In this document: positions 17,930 through 27,684 of the stretch, one piece after another
Layout of the letters: each line of letters opens with the position of its first letter
How positions within the stretch are numbered: the first letter of the stretch is position 1
Assembly: GCF_029626155.1 (NCBI RefSeq)
Contig: NZ_JARUBL010000001.1
Span: forward strand, 2,542,001-2,606,000
Reading direction: 5' to 3'
Length of the DNA stretch: 64,000 bases
Source of the DNA: Solwaraspora sp. WMMD1047
Lineage (GTDB): Bacteria > Actinomycetota > Actinomycetes > Mycobacteriales > Micromonosporaceae
Notes under the pieces: generated by a model
The model's database searches: none
Seen by the model: the letters and a program-made list of their open reading frames with translations, nothing else
What the model was told of the DNA's origin: nothing
Made by a program: the position numbers and the translations under genes

Positions 17930-20707
17930 CTACGGGGTCTGCGACGGTGGTGGCTTGGGGTCGAGTTGGCGCTGGGCGACCCGGCGGGTGGTGTCGGAGA
18001 CTTCGGCTTCGCCGAGGTCGGTGAGCCGTTCTTCCAGGAGCCGGAGGGTGCGTCGGACGGCGTCGGGGCGGTGTTGGCGTCCGTGGATGCGCATGATGCG
18101 CTGGTACAGCTCCTCGTTGACCGGGTCGTGATCGATGGCCTTCTCCAGCGCGGCGATGGCTTGGTCGGGGTGGTCGGGTTCGAGGAGTTCGGCGATGCGC
18201 GCGTAGACGTTGAGGATGTGGTGGCGGTGAGTGGTGGCGTGGTCGATGGCCCAGTCTTGGTCGGCGCCGAAGTCCCCGCCGTACAGGTCGGCGGCCTCGT
18301 GTAGTGCCGTCAGGCAGCTGGTGTCGTCGGTGGCTTTGTTGGCGCGGTCGATCGCGTTGAGCATGCGCCACAGGTCGACGTCGATCAGGGCGGGGTCGAG
18401 ACGGTAGCGGGTCGTGGCGCTGTCGTAGGTGATGAAGTTGCCTTTGCCGGTGATGCCGGTGCTCTTGCGCAGGATGGTGCGGGCGGCGTTGAGGTCGGTG
18501 TGGACCCGCCGCGCGGCCGTGGTGGGTTCGGTGTCGGGGTGCAGGGTGGCGGTGAGGTGGTCGAGGGTGCGGCCGGCCGGGTGGGCGGCGAGGACGGCGA
18601 GTACGGCGTAGGACCCGGTGCGCACGCCCGTGGTGATCGGTGCGCCGTTAACGGTGAGGGTGATCGGGCCGAGGACCGTCAGCGTGACCGGTGCTGGTTG
18701 ACTGCTGACCGATGTGGGGATCGCGGTGACGGTGGCGGTGTTGCTGGCCGTCTCGGGTTCGGACTCGATGTGGTGTGGCGTGACGTCGGTGCCGGGTTCC
18801 GGTCGTGGTGCTGCTTCGCGGAGGAGATCCAGGACGTCGGTGAGGTCCGGTGCGGTGAGGGTGGACCACCGAGCGACGGGCGAGGCGGCGTCGTCGGTGG
18901 GGGTGCCGTCGGCGTCGATGTGGTACCCGGGTGTCGCGTCGAGGTCGCCGAGGATGAGGGGATGAAGGTGCAGGGCGCGCCGGTGGGTGGCGACGGCCGC
19001 GATCCGTGCCGCGTGCCGACGGGCGTCGTCCGCGGCGAGGATGATCACGTACGGCGGTTGGAGTTCGGCGTGGTCGCCGCGGGCGTTCACCTCGGCCACG
19101 TTTGACGCGTCCATGGTGTCGAGTAGCCGCCGCCGGTGGATCATCTCTTCTTCCAGATGGGTCACGGCGTTGCTGGCGTCGGCCAGGACGATGAGGCGGT
19201 CGTCGTCGAACGCGGTGCGGTCGGGGTCGAGGCCGGCGGGTTCCACGCCGGTGGGCAGGAGCCGGCTGAGGGTGCCGCCGGTGGTGACGACGATGGGTCG
19301 CGCGGCAGCGTGGTCGACGACGCCGGTGGACAACGCGGCGGCGAGGATCGCCCGGACGGTCGAGAGGGCTCCGACACCGTTCAGCGCTACTCCGGCACCG
19401 GGCAGATCAAAGAGGCTGACCTCCTGGCCGTGCGTGTCGTGTCCGACCGGAGCGGGTGTCGGCGGCGGCGCGGGCATCACCTCGGATGCGGAATGGCGCC
19501 CGGGACGTGGGGTCAGCAGCCGCCTGCCGGCCGCATCGGCCACACGCAGTGACGAGGGCAGGGGCGTAGCGGCGGGTTCGGTGCGGATCGGGATGGGTGT
19601 GGTGGCCAGTGGGGTGCGGCGGCGGCGTTGCAGCCGCAGCAGCGCGGCGGTGGCGGCGATGAGGGCGGCGAGACCGAGGCTGACCCAGGCGTGGGACGGC
19701 AGCCGGACGCCGTCCGAGTCGACCGGCGACTGGTGACCATCGTCCCGCTCGGAACCCGGGTCCTCCAGCTCTCCGGCGGACGGTGTGGCCTCGGGCGTGG
19801 GAGCCGTCGTCGGGCCGTCACCGGGAAGGGTCCGGTCGGGTGCGGGAGAGTGGGTCGGATCCGGGTCGGCCGGCGGCGCCGGAGGTGACACGTCCGGGGT
19901 GGAAGGTCGGGGCGGAGTTGCCTGCCGGGCGGGTAGGCCGAGGACCCAGCCGGTGTGCAGAACGTCCGGGTCGGTGAGTGCGTACCCGTTGGACTGCTTT
20001 CTGCCCTTGTTCAGTGCGTAGATCTCCGGCCATCGGCGTGGATCGTCGAGCCTGCGGTCGGCGATGTCCCACAGCGTGTCCCCTCGCACCACACGATGGG
20101 CACCACCCGGCGCCGTGGCAGCCCAACCCGGTACCGGGTCGGCGCGCGGTGGTGACAGCACCGGCTGCGGTATGCGCTGCTGCGGCACCGCCGGCTGCGT
20201 TGCGGGAACAGCCTGCGGCGCGGCGGCGTGGACGACGCTGCTGCCCGCCGTGACGCTCAACCCGGCGATCAACCCCGTGACCAGACTCTGAACCGTCGAA
20301 GGCAGTGGGATCCGAGGCAGCCGCCACCGGGTAGCCCTGGCGATGACCTCGCCCAGGACGACCAGGACGAGCCCGGCCCACAAGACCCACAGGACAACCG
20401 CCGCGACCTTGATCAGAACGTCGATGGTGATCAGACTCGGCTGGCCGAGCCAATCCAGTACCTGCCCGCTCGTCGGCCACGTCGTGGGCAGCGGCCACCC
20501 CACGACCGATGCGAGGAAGACCGGCGGGCCGCACAGGAGAACCACGAGCGTGCTGATCGAGAAGGCCAGCCGCCCGGCCGACCGCGAACGGCCGCCCCCG
20601 CCCGGCGGACCAGGCCGGGGGGACGCTCCCGCTGGCCAGATGGCATCGAGCCCGGCCGACTGGACGGGCGGCGACGATCGCGGCCGATCAGATGAAGCCG
20701 GCAGCAC
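17930..20707 (-). CDS. membrane LysM protein with C-terminal BTAD regulator domain
   Basis: 925 residues. Three N-terminal hydrophobic segments (about 45-65, 95-125, 140-160), a LysM domain (about 205-250, HRVVRGDTLWDIADRRL then WPEIYALNKG), a Pro/Thr-rich stretch, another membrane segment (about 345-365), and a C-terminal winged-helix plus bacterial transcriptional activation domain (about 685-905, LTVLGPITLTVNG, AVLAVLAAHPAGRTLDHL, ALEKAIDHDPVNEELYQRIM). The layout suggests a wall-sensing membrane protein with a SARP-like inner domain. GTG start with GGGGAGG. Divergent from the Hsp70-like gene. Confidence 0.85.
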   Translation of the reverse strand: MLPASSDRPRSSPPVQSAGLDAIWPAGASPRPGPPGGGGRSRSAGRLAFSISTLVVLLCGPPVFLASVVGWPLPTTWPTSGQVLDWLGQPSLITIDVLIKVAAVVLWVLWAGLVLVVLGEVIARATRWRLPRIPLPSTVQSLVTGLIAGLSVTAGSSVVHAAAPQAVPATQPAVPQQRIPQPVLSPPRADPVPGWAATAPGGAHRVVRGDTLWDIADRRLDDPRRWPEIYALNKGRKQSNGYALTDPDVLHTGWVLGLPARQATPPRPSTPDVSPPAPPADPDPTHSPAPDRTLPGDGPTTAPTPEATPSAGELEDPGSERDDGHQSPVDSDGVRLPSHAWVSLGLAALIAATAALLRLQRRRRTPLATTPIPIRTEPAATPLPSSLRVADAAGRRLLTPRPGRHSASEVMPAPPPTPAPVGHDTHGQEVSLFDLPGAGVALNGVGALSTVRAILAAALSTGVVDHAAARPIVVTTGGTLSRLLPTGVEPAGLDPDRTAFDDDRLIVLADASNAVTHLEEEMIHRRRLLDTMDASNVAEVNARGDHAELQPPYVIILAADDARRHAARIAAVATHRRALHLHPLILGDLDATPGYHIDADGTPTDDAASPVARWSTLTAPDLTDVLDLLREAAPRPEPGTDVTPHHIESEPETASNTATVTAIPTSVSSQPAPVTLTVLGPITLTVNGAPITTGVRTGSYAVLAVLAAHPAGRTLDHLTATLHPDTEPTTAARRVHTDLNAARTILRKSTGITGKGNFITYDSATTRYRLDPALIDVDLWRMLNAIDRANKATDDTSCLTALHEAADLYGGDFGADQDWAIDHATTHRHHILNVYARIAELLEPDHPDQAIAALEKAIDHDPVNEELYQRIMRIHGRQHRPDAVRRTLRLLEERLTDLGEAEVSDTTRRVAQRQLDPKPPPSQTP

Positions 20708-20720
20708 GCCTCCCCGTGAC

Positions 20721-20741
20721 GTGAGTGAATACCTGACTCAC
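20721..20741. promoter_or_regulatory. palindrome between divergent genes
   Basis: GTGAGT and ACTCAC form arms around nine bases (20721-20741), in the 160-bp gap between the LysM-BTAD gene and the Hsp70-like gene. Its place suggests an operator or hairpin serving one or both promoters. Confidence 0.4.
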
Positions 20742-20867
20742 TCTCCTCTACACGCTCCGATGGCGATCTCCAACCCCGTTATCGAGGAATGTTCACCATC
20801 CGTAGGAGTGCACCAAAAGGGGTCGAATCATGTTGACGGTGATCGCCGGGTAGAGGAGAACGGCCGC

Positions 20868-22805
20868 ATGGCAACGGCGCATTCCCGGCTGGGTGTGGAC
20901 ATCGGCGCCACCACCGCAGCGGCGGTCCTCGCCATCGACGCACAACAGACGATCGTCATGCCCGACGGCACGCCGGTAACCCCCAGCGGCGTCTTCGTCG
21001 ACCCCACCACCGGTGCGCTCATCCCCGCAGCCGCCGGCCTCGGCCGGGCCCTCGACCGTCCAGACTGCTACCTCGCCGACCCCATCACCGGCCTCACCGC
21101 CGGACCCACCACCATCGCCGGCCACTGCGTCGACCCGGTCGATGTTCTCGCCGCCGTCCTGCGGCATATCAACACTGAAGCGTCCCGCCTTGCCGGCGGA
21201 CCACCAACCGCAGTGGCCGTCGCGATCCCACCGACCTTCGGCCCGCGGCGACGCGACCTCGTACGAGAAGCCACCCAACGCGCCGGCCTACCCGCCCCCG
21301 ACCTCGTCGCCGCTCCCGTCGCCGTCGCCGCCCACCTCACCGCCGCCTCGCCGCCACCGGCGGCGGGAACCTGCGTGCTGGTCTGCGACGCCGCAGCACA
21401 CACCCTGCAGCTCACCGTCCTGCAACACACCGACACCAGCGTGCAAATCCTCGCCACCGCAGCCGTTCCCGGCGCCGCCGGGGCCGACATCGACGCCATC
21501 CTCACCGAACACGCAGGCCAGCCGATCCGCGACGCCGACCCGCAGCGCTGGTCCCGACTCACCACCCCCCACACCCTCGACGACCTCCGCGACCAACGCT
21601 CCCTACAGAACGCCGTCCGACGCGCCAAAGAAGACCTCCGCCACGCCCCACGCGCCGCCGTCGCCCTACCCGACCCCTACCCGCCCACCGTGCTGGACCA
21701 ACGCCACCTCGCCGCCGCCACCCAACCCGCCCACCAGGCCCTAGCCGCCGCCGTCGCCGAGGTCCTCGCCGCAGCCGACCTCGACCCCGCCACCCTCGCC
21801 GCCGTCATCCTCATCGGCGAAGGCGCCCACCTACCGCACCTCACCAACGTCCTCCACGAGACGACCGGCCACACCCCGATCATCCCCACCCGAACCGACA
21901 TCGCCGCAGCCGACGGAGCCCTCCACGCCACCCACAGCCTTACGACCACCCGAGCCGGACAGATTCACCTGCCCCGCACCCGACTCACCCCCCGCCACCT
22001 CATCGCCCCGATCCTCACCGCCGCCGCCTCCTTCGCACTGCTCATCCACACCGTCGCCACCGCCGACATCTACTTCGGCAGCCGCCTTGAGGTCCGGGTC
22101 GGCGTCGAAGAAATAGGCGCCGCCGCCATCATGGTCCTCCTCTGCGCCTACACCATCGCGAACCTCGCCCCCACCACCTACCTACACGGCCTACCCCACG
22201 ACACCGACCCCACCACCGGAAGCCTCATCCGCCGCACCTACACAGCCGCCGCACTCCTCGGCCTCGTCATCGCAACCCTCTACGGACTCGCGATCGGCTC
22301 AGCCGTCGACTTCGCCGACAACACCTACCCACGCTGGGCAATCCTCTCCGCCGCACCACTAGCCGCAGCGTTCCTCCTCATCGCCGCCATCGGACCCCAC
22401 CTCCCCGCCAACGCCATCCCCACCTGGCTACGCCGCACCCGACTACCCCTCACCGCCACCCTCCTCGCCGCCACCGGCATCATCGCCATGCGCTACGCCA
22501 CAACCACCGGCAGCAACCTCATCCCCGGGGGCGCCGCGTCCGCCACCCGTATCGGCGCCGCCATCACCGGAATCGGCATTGCCCTCACCATCACCCGCCA
22601 CGCACTATCCCGAACCGGCCTGGCGCTCATCCTCGGCATCGGCTTCGCCGCGGTCGCCACCGCAGGCAACGTCCCAACCCTCACCATCGCCTACACCATC
22701 GCCATCACCTGGTGGGCACTCACCATCACCGCAACCACCATCACCACCGCCTACCCCCAACTCTCCAACACCTTCCCGATCCTCCCCCGCGAGCAGGGCC
22801 GTTAG
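20868..22805 (+). CDS. Hsp70/actin-like ATPase fused to a membrane domain
   Basis: 645 residues. The N-terminal third has the Hsp70 phosphate-1 loop (GVDIGATTAAAVLAID, residues 8-23), PTAVAVAIPPTFGPRRRD and a degenerate phosphate-2/adenosine part (VILIGEGAHLPHL, about 305). After residue 370 comes a long polytopic part with about eight hydrophobic segments. Normal Hsp70 substrate-binding domains are absent, so this is not a DnaK chaperone but a membrane-tethered ATPase. ATG chosen with AGGAGA 8 bp upstream. It is probably functionally tied to the divergent LysM-BTAD protein. Confidence 0.8.
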   Translation: MATAHSRLGVDIGATTAAAVLAIDAQQTIVMPDGTPVTPSGVFVDPTTGALIPAAAGLGRALDRPDCYLADPITGLTAGPTTIAGHCVDPVDVLAAVLRHINTEASRLAGGPPTAVAVAIPPTFGPRRRDLVREATQRAGLPAPDLVAAPVAVAAHLTAASPPPAAGTCVLVCDAAAHTLQLTVLQHTDTSVQILATAAVPGAAGADIDAILTEHAGQPIRDADPQRWSRLTTPHTLDDLRDQRSLQNAVRRAKEDLRHAPRAAVALPDPYPPTVLDQRHLAAATQPAHQALAAAVAEVLAAADLDPATLAAVILIGEGAHLPHLTNVLHETTGHTPIIPTRTDIAAADGALHATHSLTTTRAGQIHLPRTRLTPRHLIAPILTAAASFALLIHTVATADIYFGSRLEVRVGVEEIGAAAIMVLLCAYTIANLAPTTYLHGLPHDTDPTTGSLIRRTYTAAALLGLVIATLYGLAIGSAVDFADNTYPRWAILSAAPLAAAFLLIAAIGPHLPANAIPTWLRRTRLPLTATLLAATGIIAMRYATTTGSNLIPGGAASATRIGAAITGIGIALTITRHALSRTGLALILGIGFAAVATAGNVPTLTIAYTIAITWWALTITATTITTAYPQLSNTFPILPREQGR

Positions 22806-22886
22806 GGACCGGATCAAGTGCCCGAAATGGCTCATTTAGGGCTTGCTGTGACATACGGCGGATGCTCCTGGAGGTCGACAGGAAGA

Positions 22887-22933
22887 GGGCCAGCGGCGGT
22901 GATGATCAATCATCGCCGTAACACCGCTGGCCC
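22887..22933 (+). terminator. strong two-step hairpin
   Basis: GGGCCAGCGG (22887-22896) pairs perfectly with CCGCTGGCCC (22924-22933); the loop contains a second stem, CGGTGATGA with TCATCGCCG (one mismatch). It lies about 80 bp after the Hsp70-like stop. It could be a terminator or the remains of a small mobile element end. Confidence 0.5.
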
Positions 22934-23058
22934 GGCGGTCGAGACCGGCGCCTCGAGCACCACCCAGAGTCGAAGACCACCCTGTCCCACCGAAGGCGAA
23001 GATCAAGCGCTGCGACTGGCTGAACTCGCCGTTGTCTCCTCGTTGTACCGTCGCGCAG

Positions 23059-23955
23059 ATGCCGAGTCATATACCGAGGCGCCTGCGCCACCAGATAGAC
23101 AAGCAGGGATGGAAAAAGCAGCACACCAACATCCGCCTCCACGTCGAGGGTGGGGGCGCCGCTGTCTTCGGTGACGCGTCTACGATCAGCACCACCACGG
23201 TCAACTCGTCCGGCGAACGCGCGACACTTGCCGATGACGTGATGCCGGCAACGCTGACCACACTGCCGATCCTTGTCGTCATCCTCTTGCTGGCCTTGAC
23301 CGATCAGACGATTCTGCTCCGATCCATCGTGCAAGAAGGCAACCCGCTGGGCCTTGCCGTCCAGTTCATGCCACTATTCTCGCCGACCATCGTGGCTTCT
23401 CTTGTCTATTTCGCGAAGGCTCGCGGATGGCTTCGCCTCAGTGCGGGCTGGACCAACCTGCTGGCGCTGGTGCCGGCCGGACTCCTGGGGTTGTTCGTGC
23501 CGCTGAACTATCTCGGACTGCAATTGGTCGTTTTCGGTGTCAGCCTCACCTGGTTGCGCGTACGGCATCGCCGTCCGCGCTGGCGGATCGTCGTCCTGGC
23601 GTTGGTGATTACCGGATCGTTGGCGGGGCTGGGCGCCGTAGCGGAGTGGAGGTGGCGTCGGATCGACCATTTCCCCAGGGTGGCTGTCGGCCGCATCGTC
23701 GATGGTCTAACTAGGATGAATGTGGACGATCGGCCACAAAGCCGCTCCGTTCTCGTTATCAGCGTGAACGATGCGTACGCCCTCGTCGCGTCACAGAGTT
23801 ATCCGCCGACTGTGGAGGCCATCCCGGTCGAGACACTGCAAAAGGGTCGGGTCTGCCAGCTCAAGCCTCGCTGGAACCAGGTCAGCCTTATCAGACACCT
23901 GACCGGTGGCGCCGACGAGCTGGCCAACTCCGTCGAGGTCTGCATGAACCAGTAG
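23059..23955 (+). CDS. hypothetical membrane protein
   Basis: 298 residues from ATG 23059. Four to five hydrophobic segments between about residues 65 and 205 (TLPILVVILLLALTDQTIL; VPAGLLGLFVPLNYLGLQLV; WRIVVLALVITGSLAGLGAV) follow a 60-residue polar N-terminus; the last 90 residues are outside or cytoplasmic and contain two Cys. No family is recognised. It stands alone, 250 bp after the Hsp70-like gene. Confidence 0.6.
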   Translation: MPSHIPRRLRHQIDKQGWKKQHTNIRLHVEGGGAAVFGDASTISTTTVNSSGERATLADDVMPATLTTLPILVVILLLALTDQTILLRSIVQEGNPLGLAVQFMPLFSPTIVASLVYFAKARGWLRLSAGWTNLLALVPAGLLGLFVPLNYLGLQLVVFGVSLTWLRVRHRRPRWRIVVLALVITGSLAGLGAVAEWRWRRIDHFPRVAVGRIVDGLTRMNVDDRPQSRSVLVISVNDAYALVASQSYPPTVEAIPVETLQKGRVCQLKPRWNQVSLIRHLTGGADELANSVEVCMNQ

Positions 23956-24044
23956 CCCACGCGATGTGCGCCCGTGCGGATACAGGACGGCAGCGAACGT
24001 GCTTCCCCCATTCGGTGCGCGCCGTGGTTGGCGTTGAGGAACGG

Positions 24045-24638
24045 TCAAAGATCCACCTGAGGCATCGGCAGCTCACCTTGCACCTCCTGGCCCGGGCCGA
24101 CGGATGCGCCTGTCGTGCATCGGACCTCGCGAAGGACGCCAGACACGATCTCCCACTGGAACGGTCCGTCGGGGGCGACCGGTCGCAGGGCATCGGTGGC
24201 GGTGAACCGGACGCCAGCGCGGGCGAGTAATTCGAGGTTGCGCTGAAAGGCTGGATGCGCGGCGAGCACAGCCTTGGCGTACGGCGAGGCGACGATCGGC
24301 GTGTTCGCTCCCAGCGCCTCGTTGAGAATGCCCAGCGCCGCCGTGTTGTTGATCCCAGCGGCCCACTGGTTGATCGTGTTGAAGGTCGCGGGCGCGACGA
24401 CGATGGCGTCGGCTCTAGGCAAGGACTTCGACTCCTGCGGTCCACGGAGTTCGCGCTTGACCGGGTGACCCGTGGCCCGCTCGAGGGCTGCCGGTTCGAT
24501 CCATGCGGTGGCAGCATCGGTCATGACCGGGTACACGTCCCAGCCGTCGTCTTGGAGCCGTTCAACCAACTCGGCTACCTCGGCGGCCGGCGGTGCCGCG
24601 CACACGACGAGCAGGACGACTTTGGCGGCATCGGTCAT
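24045..24638 (-). CDS. flavoprotein of the HFCD/PPC decarboxylase family
   Basis: 197 residues. Rossmann-like N-terminus (KVVLLVVCAAPPAAEVAELV) and the family signature ADAIVVAPATFNTINQWAAG (FMN site, about 78-97) with an ANTPIVASPYAK segment. The catalytic context of phosphopantothenoylcysteine decarboxylase is only partly kept, so the substrate is unknown. Its start overlaps the stop of the upstream regulator by 4 bp, a pairing common in actinobacteria. Confidence 0.85.
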   Translation of the reverse strand: MTDAAKVVLLVVCAAPPAAEVAELVERLQDDGWDVYPVMTDAATAWIEPAALERATGHPVKRELRGPQESKSLPRADAIVVAPATFNTINQWAAGINNTAALGILNEALGANTPIVASPYAKAVLAAHPAFQRNLELLARAGVRFTATDALRPVAPDGPFQWEIVSGVLREVRCTTGASVGPGQEVQGELPMPQVDL

Positions 24639-26050
24639 GAGTCCTGCACTCCGGCTCGGTGGGCCAGGGCTCGTAGCCCCGGCGTGTGGCTGCGGCGTTC
24701 CCGCCGAAGCAGCTTCGCGATGAGCTCAGCGGCGGTGGCGTTGAGCTTGATTGCCTCGGGTACGAGCCGCTCGTACTCCAATAGCTGGAGCATCGCCTGG
24801 GCGTCTGAACTGCCCGTAGCGCTGTGGGCTACGGCAAGGTCGAGGTGTACTCGGGCGCGTCGGCTGGTCAGCGCTGCTGGAAGCTGCGAGGTATCAAGCT
24901 GGTCGGCGTCGTGGAGCGCCTGCCGGTTGTCCTGTAAGGCGACGGCAACTGAGATTCGGTGGAGCTGGACGTTGGCCGGCCCGAAGGCGGTCCACAGCTC
25001 ATTGCCGTTGCGGCCGAGTTGCTCGGCGGCTGATCCAGCGGCCTCTAGGTGGCGGTTCGCGCTACGGCCGTCACCCTGACGAGATGCCGCCACGGCTGCG
25101 TGTAGCAGGAGCGCTCCGTATGCCGATAGGTAGGAGGGCGTGCGATGTAGCTGATGTCGTGCGATGGCTTCAGCGGCAGCTACCGCTTCCTCTTCAGCAT
25201 CCGCTGCGCGCCCGGGCTGCTTGGCGAGAGCGCACGCGGTCTGGTAGGCAGCGATAGCGGTCAGCGCGGGGTCAGCGGCGATCAGTCCGAAGCAACGGGC
25301 GCGATCCGCAGCTCTCCATGCGAGCTCGCCGTCGCCGAGCTTGGCGGCCAATTTCGACACCAGGAGGTATACACCGTTGACGGCTCGCGCGACCCTGGGG
25401 ACATCCACGGTTTTGGGCTGCTCGGCGGCGAACAAGGCTTCGGCCCCGCCGATAAGGAGAGGCAGTTTACGCAGTTTGCTGTACCGAGCACCTTGGTAGG
25501 CGAGATTGCCGTGTCGCAGGGCAGCCTCTAGCTTGTCAATCGACAAGATGTCCTGCCCGCGATCTCGGGAAAGGACGCCCCGCCACAACCATGTTCGCCA
25601 TCTGCTGGGAGAGTCGAAGCCTTCCTGCGTTTGTCCGAACCGGGATGAATTGGGCTCATGGTCGGTCCGCCAGCGAGTTAAAGCTGTCTCCGGGCGCTGT
25701 TGGTGGAGGGCTGGCCCCGCAGTTCCCGACTGCTCGCCGGAGTCAGCGTTGATGGGTCGGTCAATGTACAGCCCTAATGAGGTTTCGTCGGTTCGCAGGA
25801 CCATACATAGCGCCCACCGGTAGTCCTCGTTGGGCCACCGGATTTCGCCGCGTTCGAGCGCGCCAATAGTCCTCTCGGTCAGCCCTGCCCAGCGGTTCCT
25901 ACGACCTTGCTTAGCAAATCTTGAAGCCAGCTCTGCGTTACACACGTCGGCCAGCTCTTGGCGAGACATTGGGCGGCCGGACCCGGAAGGGGAGGTTAGT
26001 GCCTTGCGGGCAGCCCTGAGGCGGTTGTTCGGGACGATCTCCCTCCCCAC
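24635..26050 (-). CDS. XRE-like regulator with TPR-type repeats
   Basis: 471 residues. The HTH region is MSRQELADVCNAELASRF followed by LTERTIGALERGEIRWPN; the remainder is TPR-like helices (AAEAIARHQLHRTPSYLSAY, NRHLEAAGSAAEQLGRNG), ending in LQLLEYERLVPEAIKLNATA. I chose GTG 26050 because GGAGG sits 6 bp upstream; the frame extends to an ATG at 26095. Coupled to the flavoprotein gene. A decayed copy of its last 55 codons is at 45160-45325. Confidence 0.8.
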   Translation of the reverse strand: MGREIVPNNRLRAARKALTSPSGSGRPMSRQELADVCNAELASRFAKQGRRNRWAGLTERTIGALERGEIRWPNEDYRWALCMVLRTDETSLGLYIDRPINADSGEQSGTAGPALHQQRPETALTRWRTDHEPNSSRFGQTQEGFDSPSRWRTWLWRGVLSRDRGQDILSIDKLEAALRHGNLAYQGARYSKLRKLPLLIGGAEALFAAEQPKTVDVPRVARAVNGVYLLVSKLAAKLGDGELAWRAADRARCFGLIAADPALTAIAAYQTACALAKQPGRAADAEEEAVAAAEAIARHQLHRTPSYLSAYGALLLHAAVAASRQGDGRSANRHLEAAGSAAEQLGRNGNELWTAFGPANVQLHRISVAVALQDNRQALHDADQLDTSQLPAALTSRRARVHLDLAVAHSATGSSDAQAMLQLLEYERLVPEAIKLNATAAELIAKLLRRERRSHTPGLRALAHRAGVQDS

Positions 26051-26246
26051 AATCTGCCTCCAGGATTGGTCCATCGATGGCGCGCCGCACCGCACGCCCC
26101 GGCACTACGTTCCCACATCGTCCCAGTGCGCCCCTGCGCAGATCAAGCCGAGGACTTTGATCATCTTGCGGGCCTGGCGCACTGGTGTGTCCCGCTGGAC
26201 GAAGCCTCCGATCCCGGAGAGCGGCCCTCGGCCCGCTCGCTGCCTG

Positions 26247-26447
26247 TTAAGCATCGACCTCGCCGTTGCGCAGACCCTCGATGAAGGCGGACCAGCTATC
26301 CGGGTCGAACACCAGGACGTTGCCGCGAGGGCTCTTGGAATCTCGGACACCGACGTGTAGGTCGGTGGTGGCTGCGACTTCGACGCAGTTGTCAGCACCG
26401 CCGCTTCGGGTGGATTTCAACCATGTGCCGAACTGCCGGTCATTCAT
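26247..26447 (-). CDS. DUF397 protein
   Basis: 66 residues with the DUF397 hallmarks: TWLKSTRSGGADNCVEVA near the start, GVRDSKSPRG and FDPDSWSAFIEGLR at the end. DUF397 proteins are encoded directly after XRE/DUF5753 regulators and act with them (the BldB/WhiJ-type pairs of actinobacteria). The start ATG lies inside the upstream regulator gene (8-bp overlap). Confidence 0.88.
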   Translation of the reverse strand: MNDRQFGTWLKSTRSGGADNCVEVAATTDLHVGVRDSKSPRGNVLVFDPDSWSAFIEGLRNGEVDA

Positions 26448-27315
26448 CGTGAAGGTCCCTTCTGATCTTTTGGGCCGTCGCGGCGAGGAAGTCGAGGCTG
26501 TCTCCCGGCGCCATGGAAGCCTCCTGCAGTTTGGCGTACAAATCAAAGTATCGGTTAACGTCCGCCTCCTCTGTCAGCACGAGGTCGTCTGTGACCGTGT
26601 CGACCGCGACGACCACGGGGTCATGAGGGTCCGGGTATCGGTAGACGAAGAACGCTGAGCGAGGGACGGTGTAATGTCGGATCTTGGCTGATAACGGAAG
26701 TACTCGGATGGTTGTGGCACTGCGGTCGTGCCCGACGAGCGCAAGGTGGTCCAGCTGGTCGGCAACCACAGGCGCCGGTGCGGCGAAGCGGCGGATAGCC
26801 AGCTCGTCGATTATCACTTCATACCGTGGGCCGCCTGGCCGCTCCAGCATGCGTTGGCGCCCGGCGCGGGCTTCCAGCGCCCTTGCATGGCTGAAGGTGG
26901 CACCATCCGGACGATCGATCCGCACGCGCGCCTCGGTGTACGAAGTTATCTGCAACAGACCCGGCAGATAGACCATCTGGTACTCGCGGATCTCGCTCGC
27001 ACCCGCCTCAAGGTTTGCGTATAGAGCTTGCCGGCTACCCATCTCGTCCGCGTACTTGGCCCACCACCCACGCTCCTGCGCCTCGCGGGCGATCAACATG
27101 ATCTGCTGCCATCGCTGTTGGTTGACTCCGAACAGCTGGAGTATTCGCATGATCTCGTCGAGGTCAGGGGCAACATGTCCGTTCTCCAACCGCGAGATCC
27201 GTTGGCGTGCGACGCCGATCTCTACAGCGACGCGGGCCGACGAGTACCCGCGCTCGTCGCGCAGACGGATCAGCTCGGCCGCGAGCCGTCTGCGACGCAC
27301 AAACGGACTGATCAC
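26440..27315 (-). CDS. XRE regulator with DUF5753 domain
   Basis: 291 residues. Helix-turn-helix at about 20-45 (SSARVAVEIGVARQRISRLE) and a DUF5753 domain with the typical YLPGLLQITSYTEARVR and VIIDELAIRRF blocks. GTG 27315 chosen because GGAGG stands 7 bp before it; the frame continues to 27447. Paired with the DUF397 gene as a likely developmental or stress regulator couple. Confidence 0.88.
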   Translation of the reverse strand: MISPFVRRRRLAAELIRLRDERGYSSARVAVEIGVARQRISRLENGHVAPDLDEIMRILQLFGVNQQRWQQIMLIAREAQERGWWAKYADEMGSRQALYANLEAGASEIREYQMVYLPGLLQITSYTEARVRIDRPDGATFSHARALEARAGRQRMLERPGGPRYEVIIDELAIRRFAAPAPVVADQLDHLALVGHDRSATTIRVLPLSAKIRHYTVPRSAFFVYRYPDPHDPVVVAVDTVTDDLVLTEEADVNRYFDLYAKLQEASMAPGDSLDFLAATAQKIRRDLHDE

Positions 27316-27684
27316 GACGCACCTCCGAGAGCGGCCATCAACGGTGGTGGGCTTATGCGCCCGGGCACGGGGGAGCGTAACCCCGGTCTCCGCTGCAGCC
27401 CTGGGCGGACATTCACGGTCCGGCGACGAGGTGCTGGTCAGGGACATCTGAGCATCAGAACGGGCATCGGATCAGGCAGTAAACAGGGATTACCGCAGTT
27501 GTGGACTGTCCGTGATGGTGGACCTACCACAAGCCACTTGTCGATTCGCCCGCCGAGCGCTGGCGGACACGGCGGGCGCTTGAGGATCGCTCAGCACCGT
27601 CAGGAAGAACTCAGTCTCGGAACCGTTTGCGACAAGCACCAACGAAGTCTTATGACCACATCGAGATAGGTCGGGAGGTAGGCG
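27316..27684. other. divergent intergenic region
   Basis: 370 bp between the XRE/DUF5753 gene (minus strand) and the GPP34 gene (plus strand). It must hold promoters for both directions, but I see no clear -35/-10 pair. Frames that cross it lack motifs. GGGAGGT before 27685 is the GPP34 ribosome site. Confidence 0.4.

Noticed and set aside
20868-22805. DnaK chaperone
   Set aside because: No substrate-binding domain; a polytopic membrane region replaces it, and no dnaJ/grpE is adjacent.
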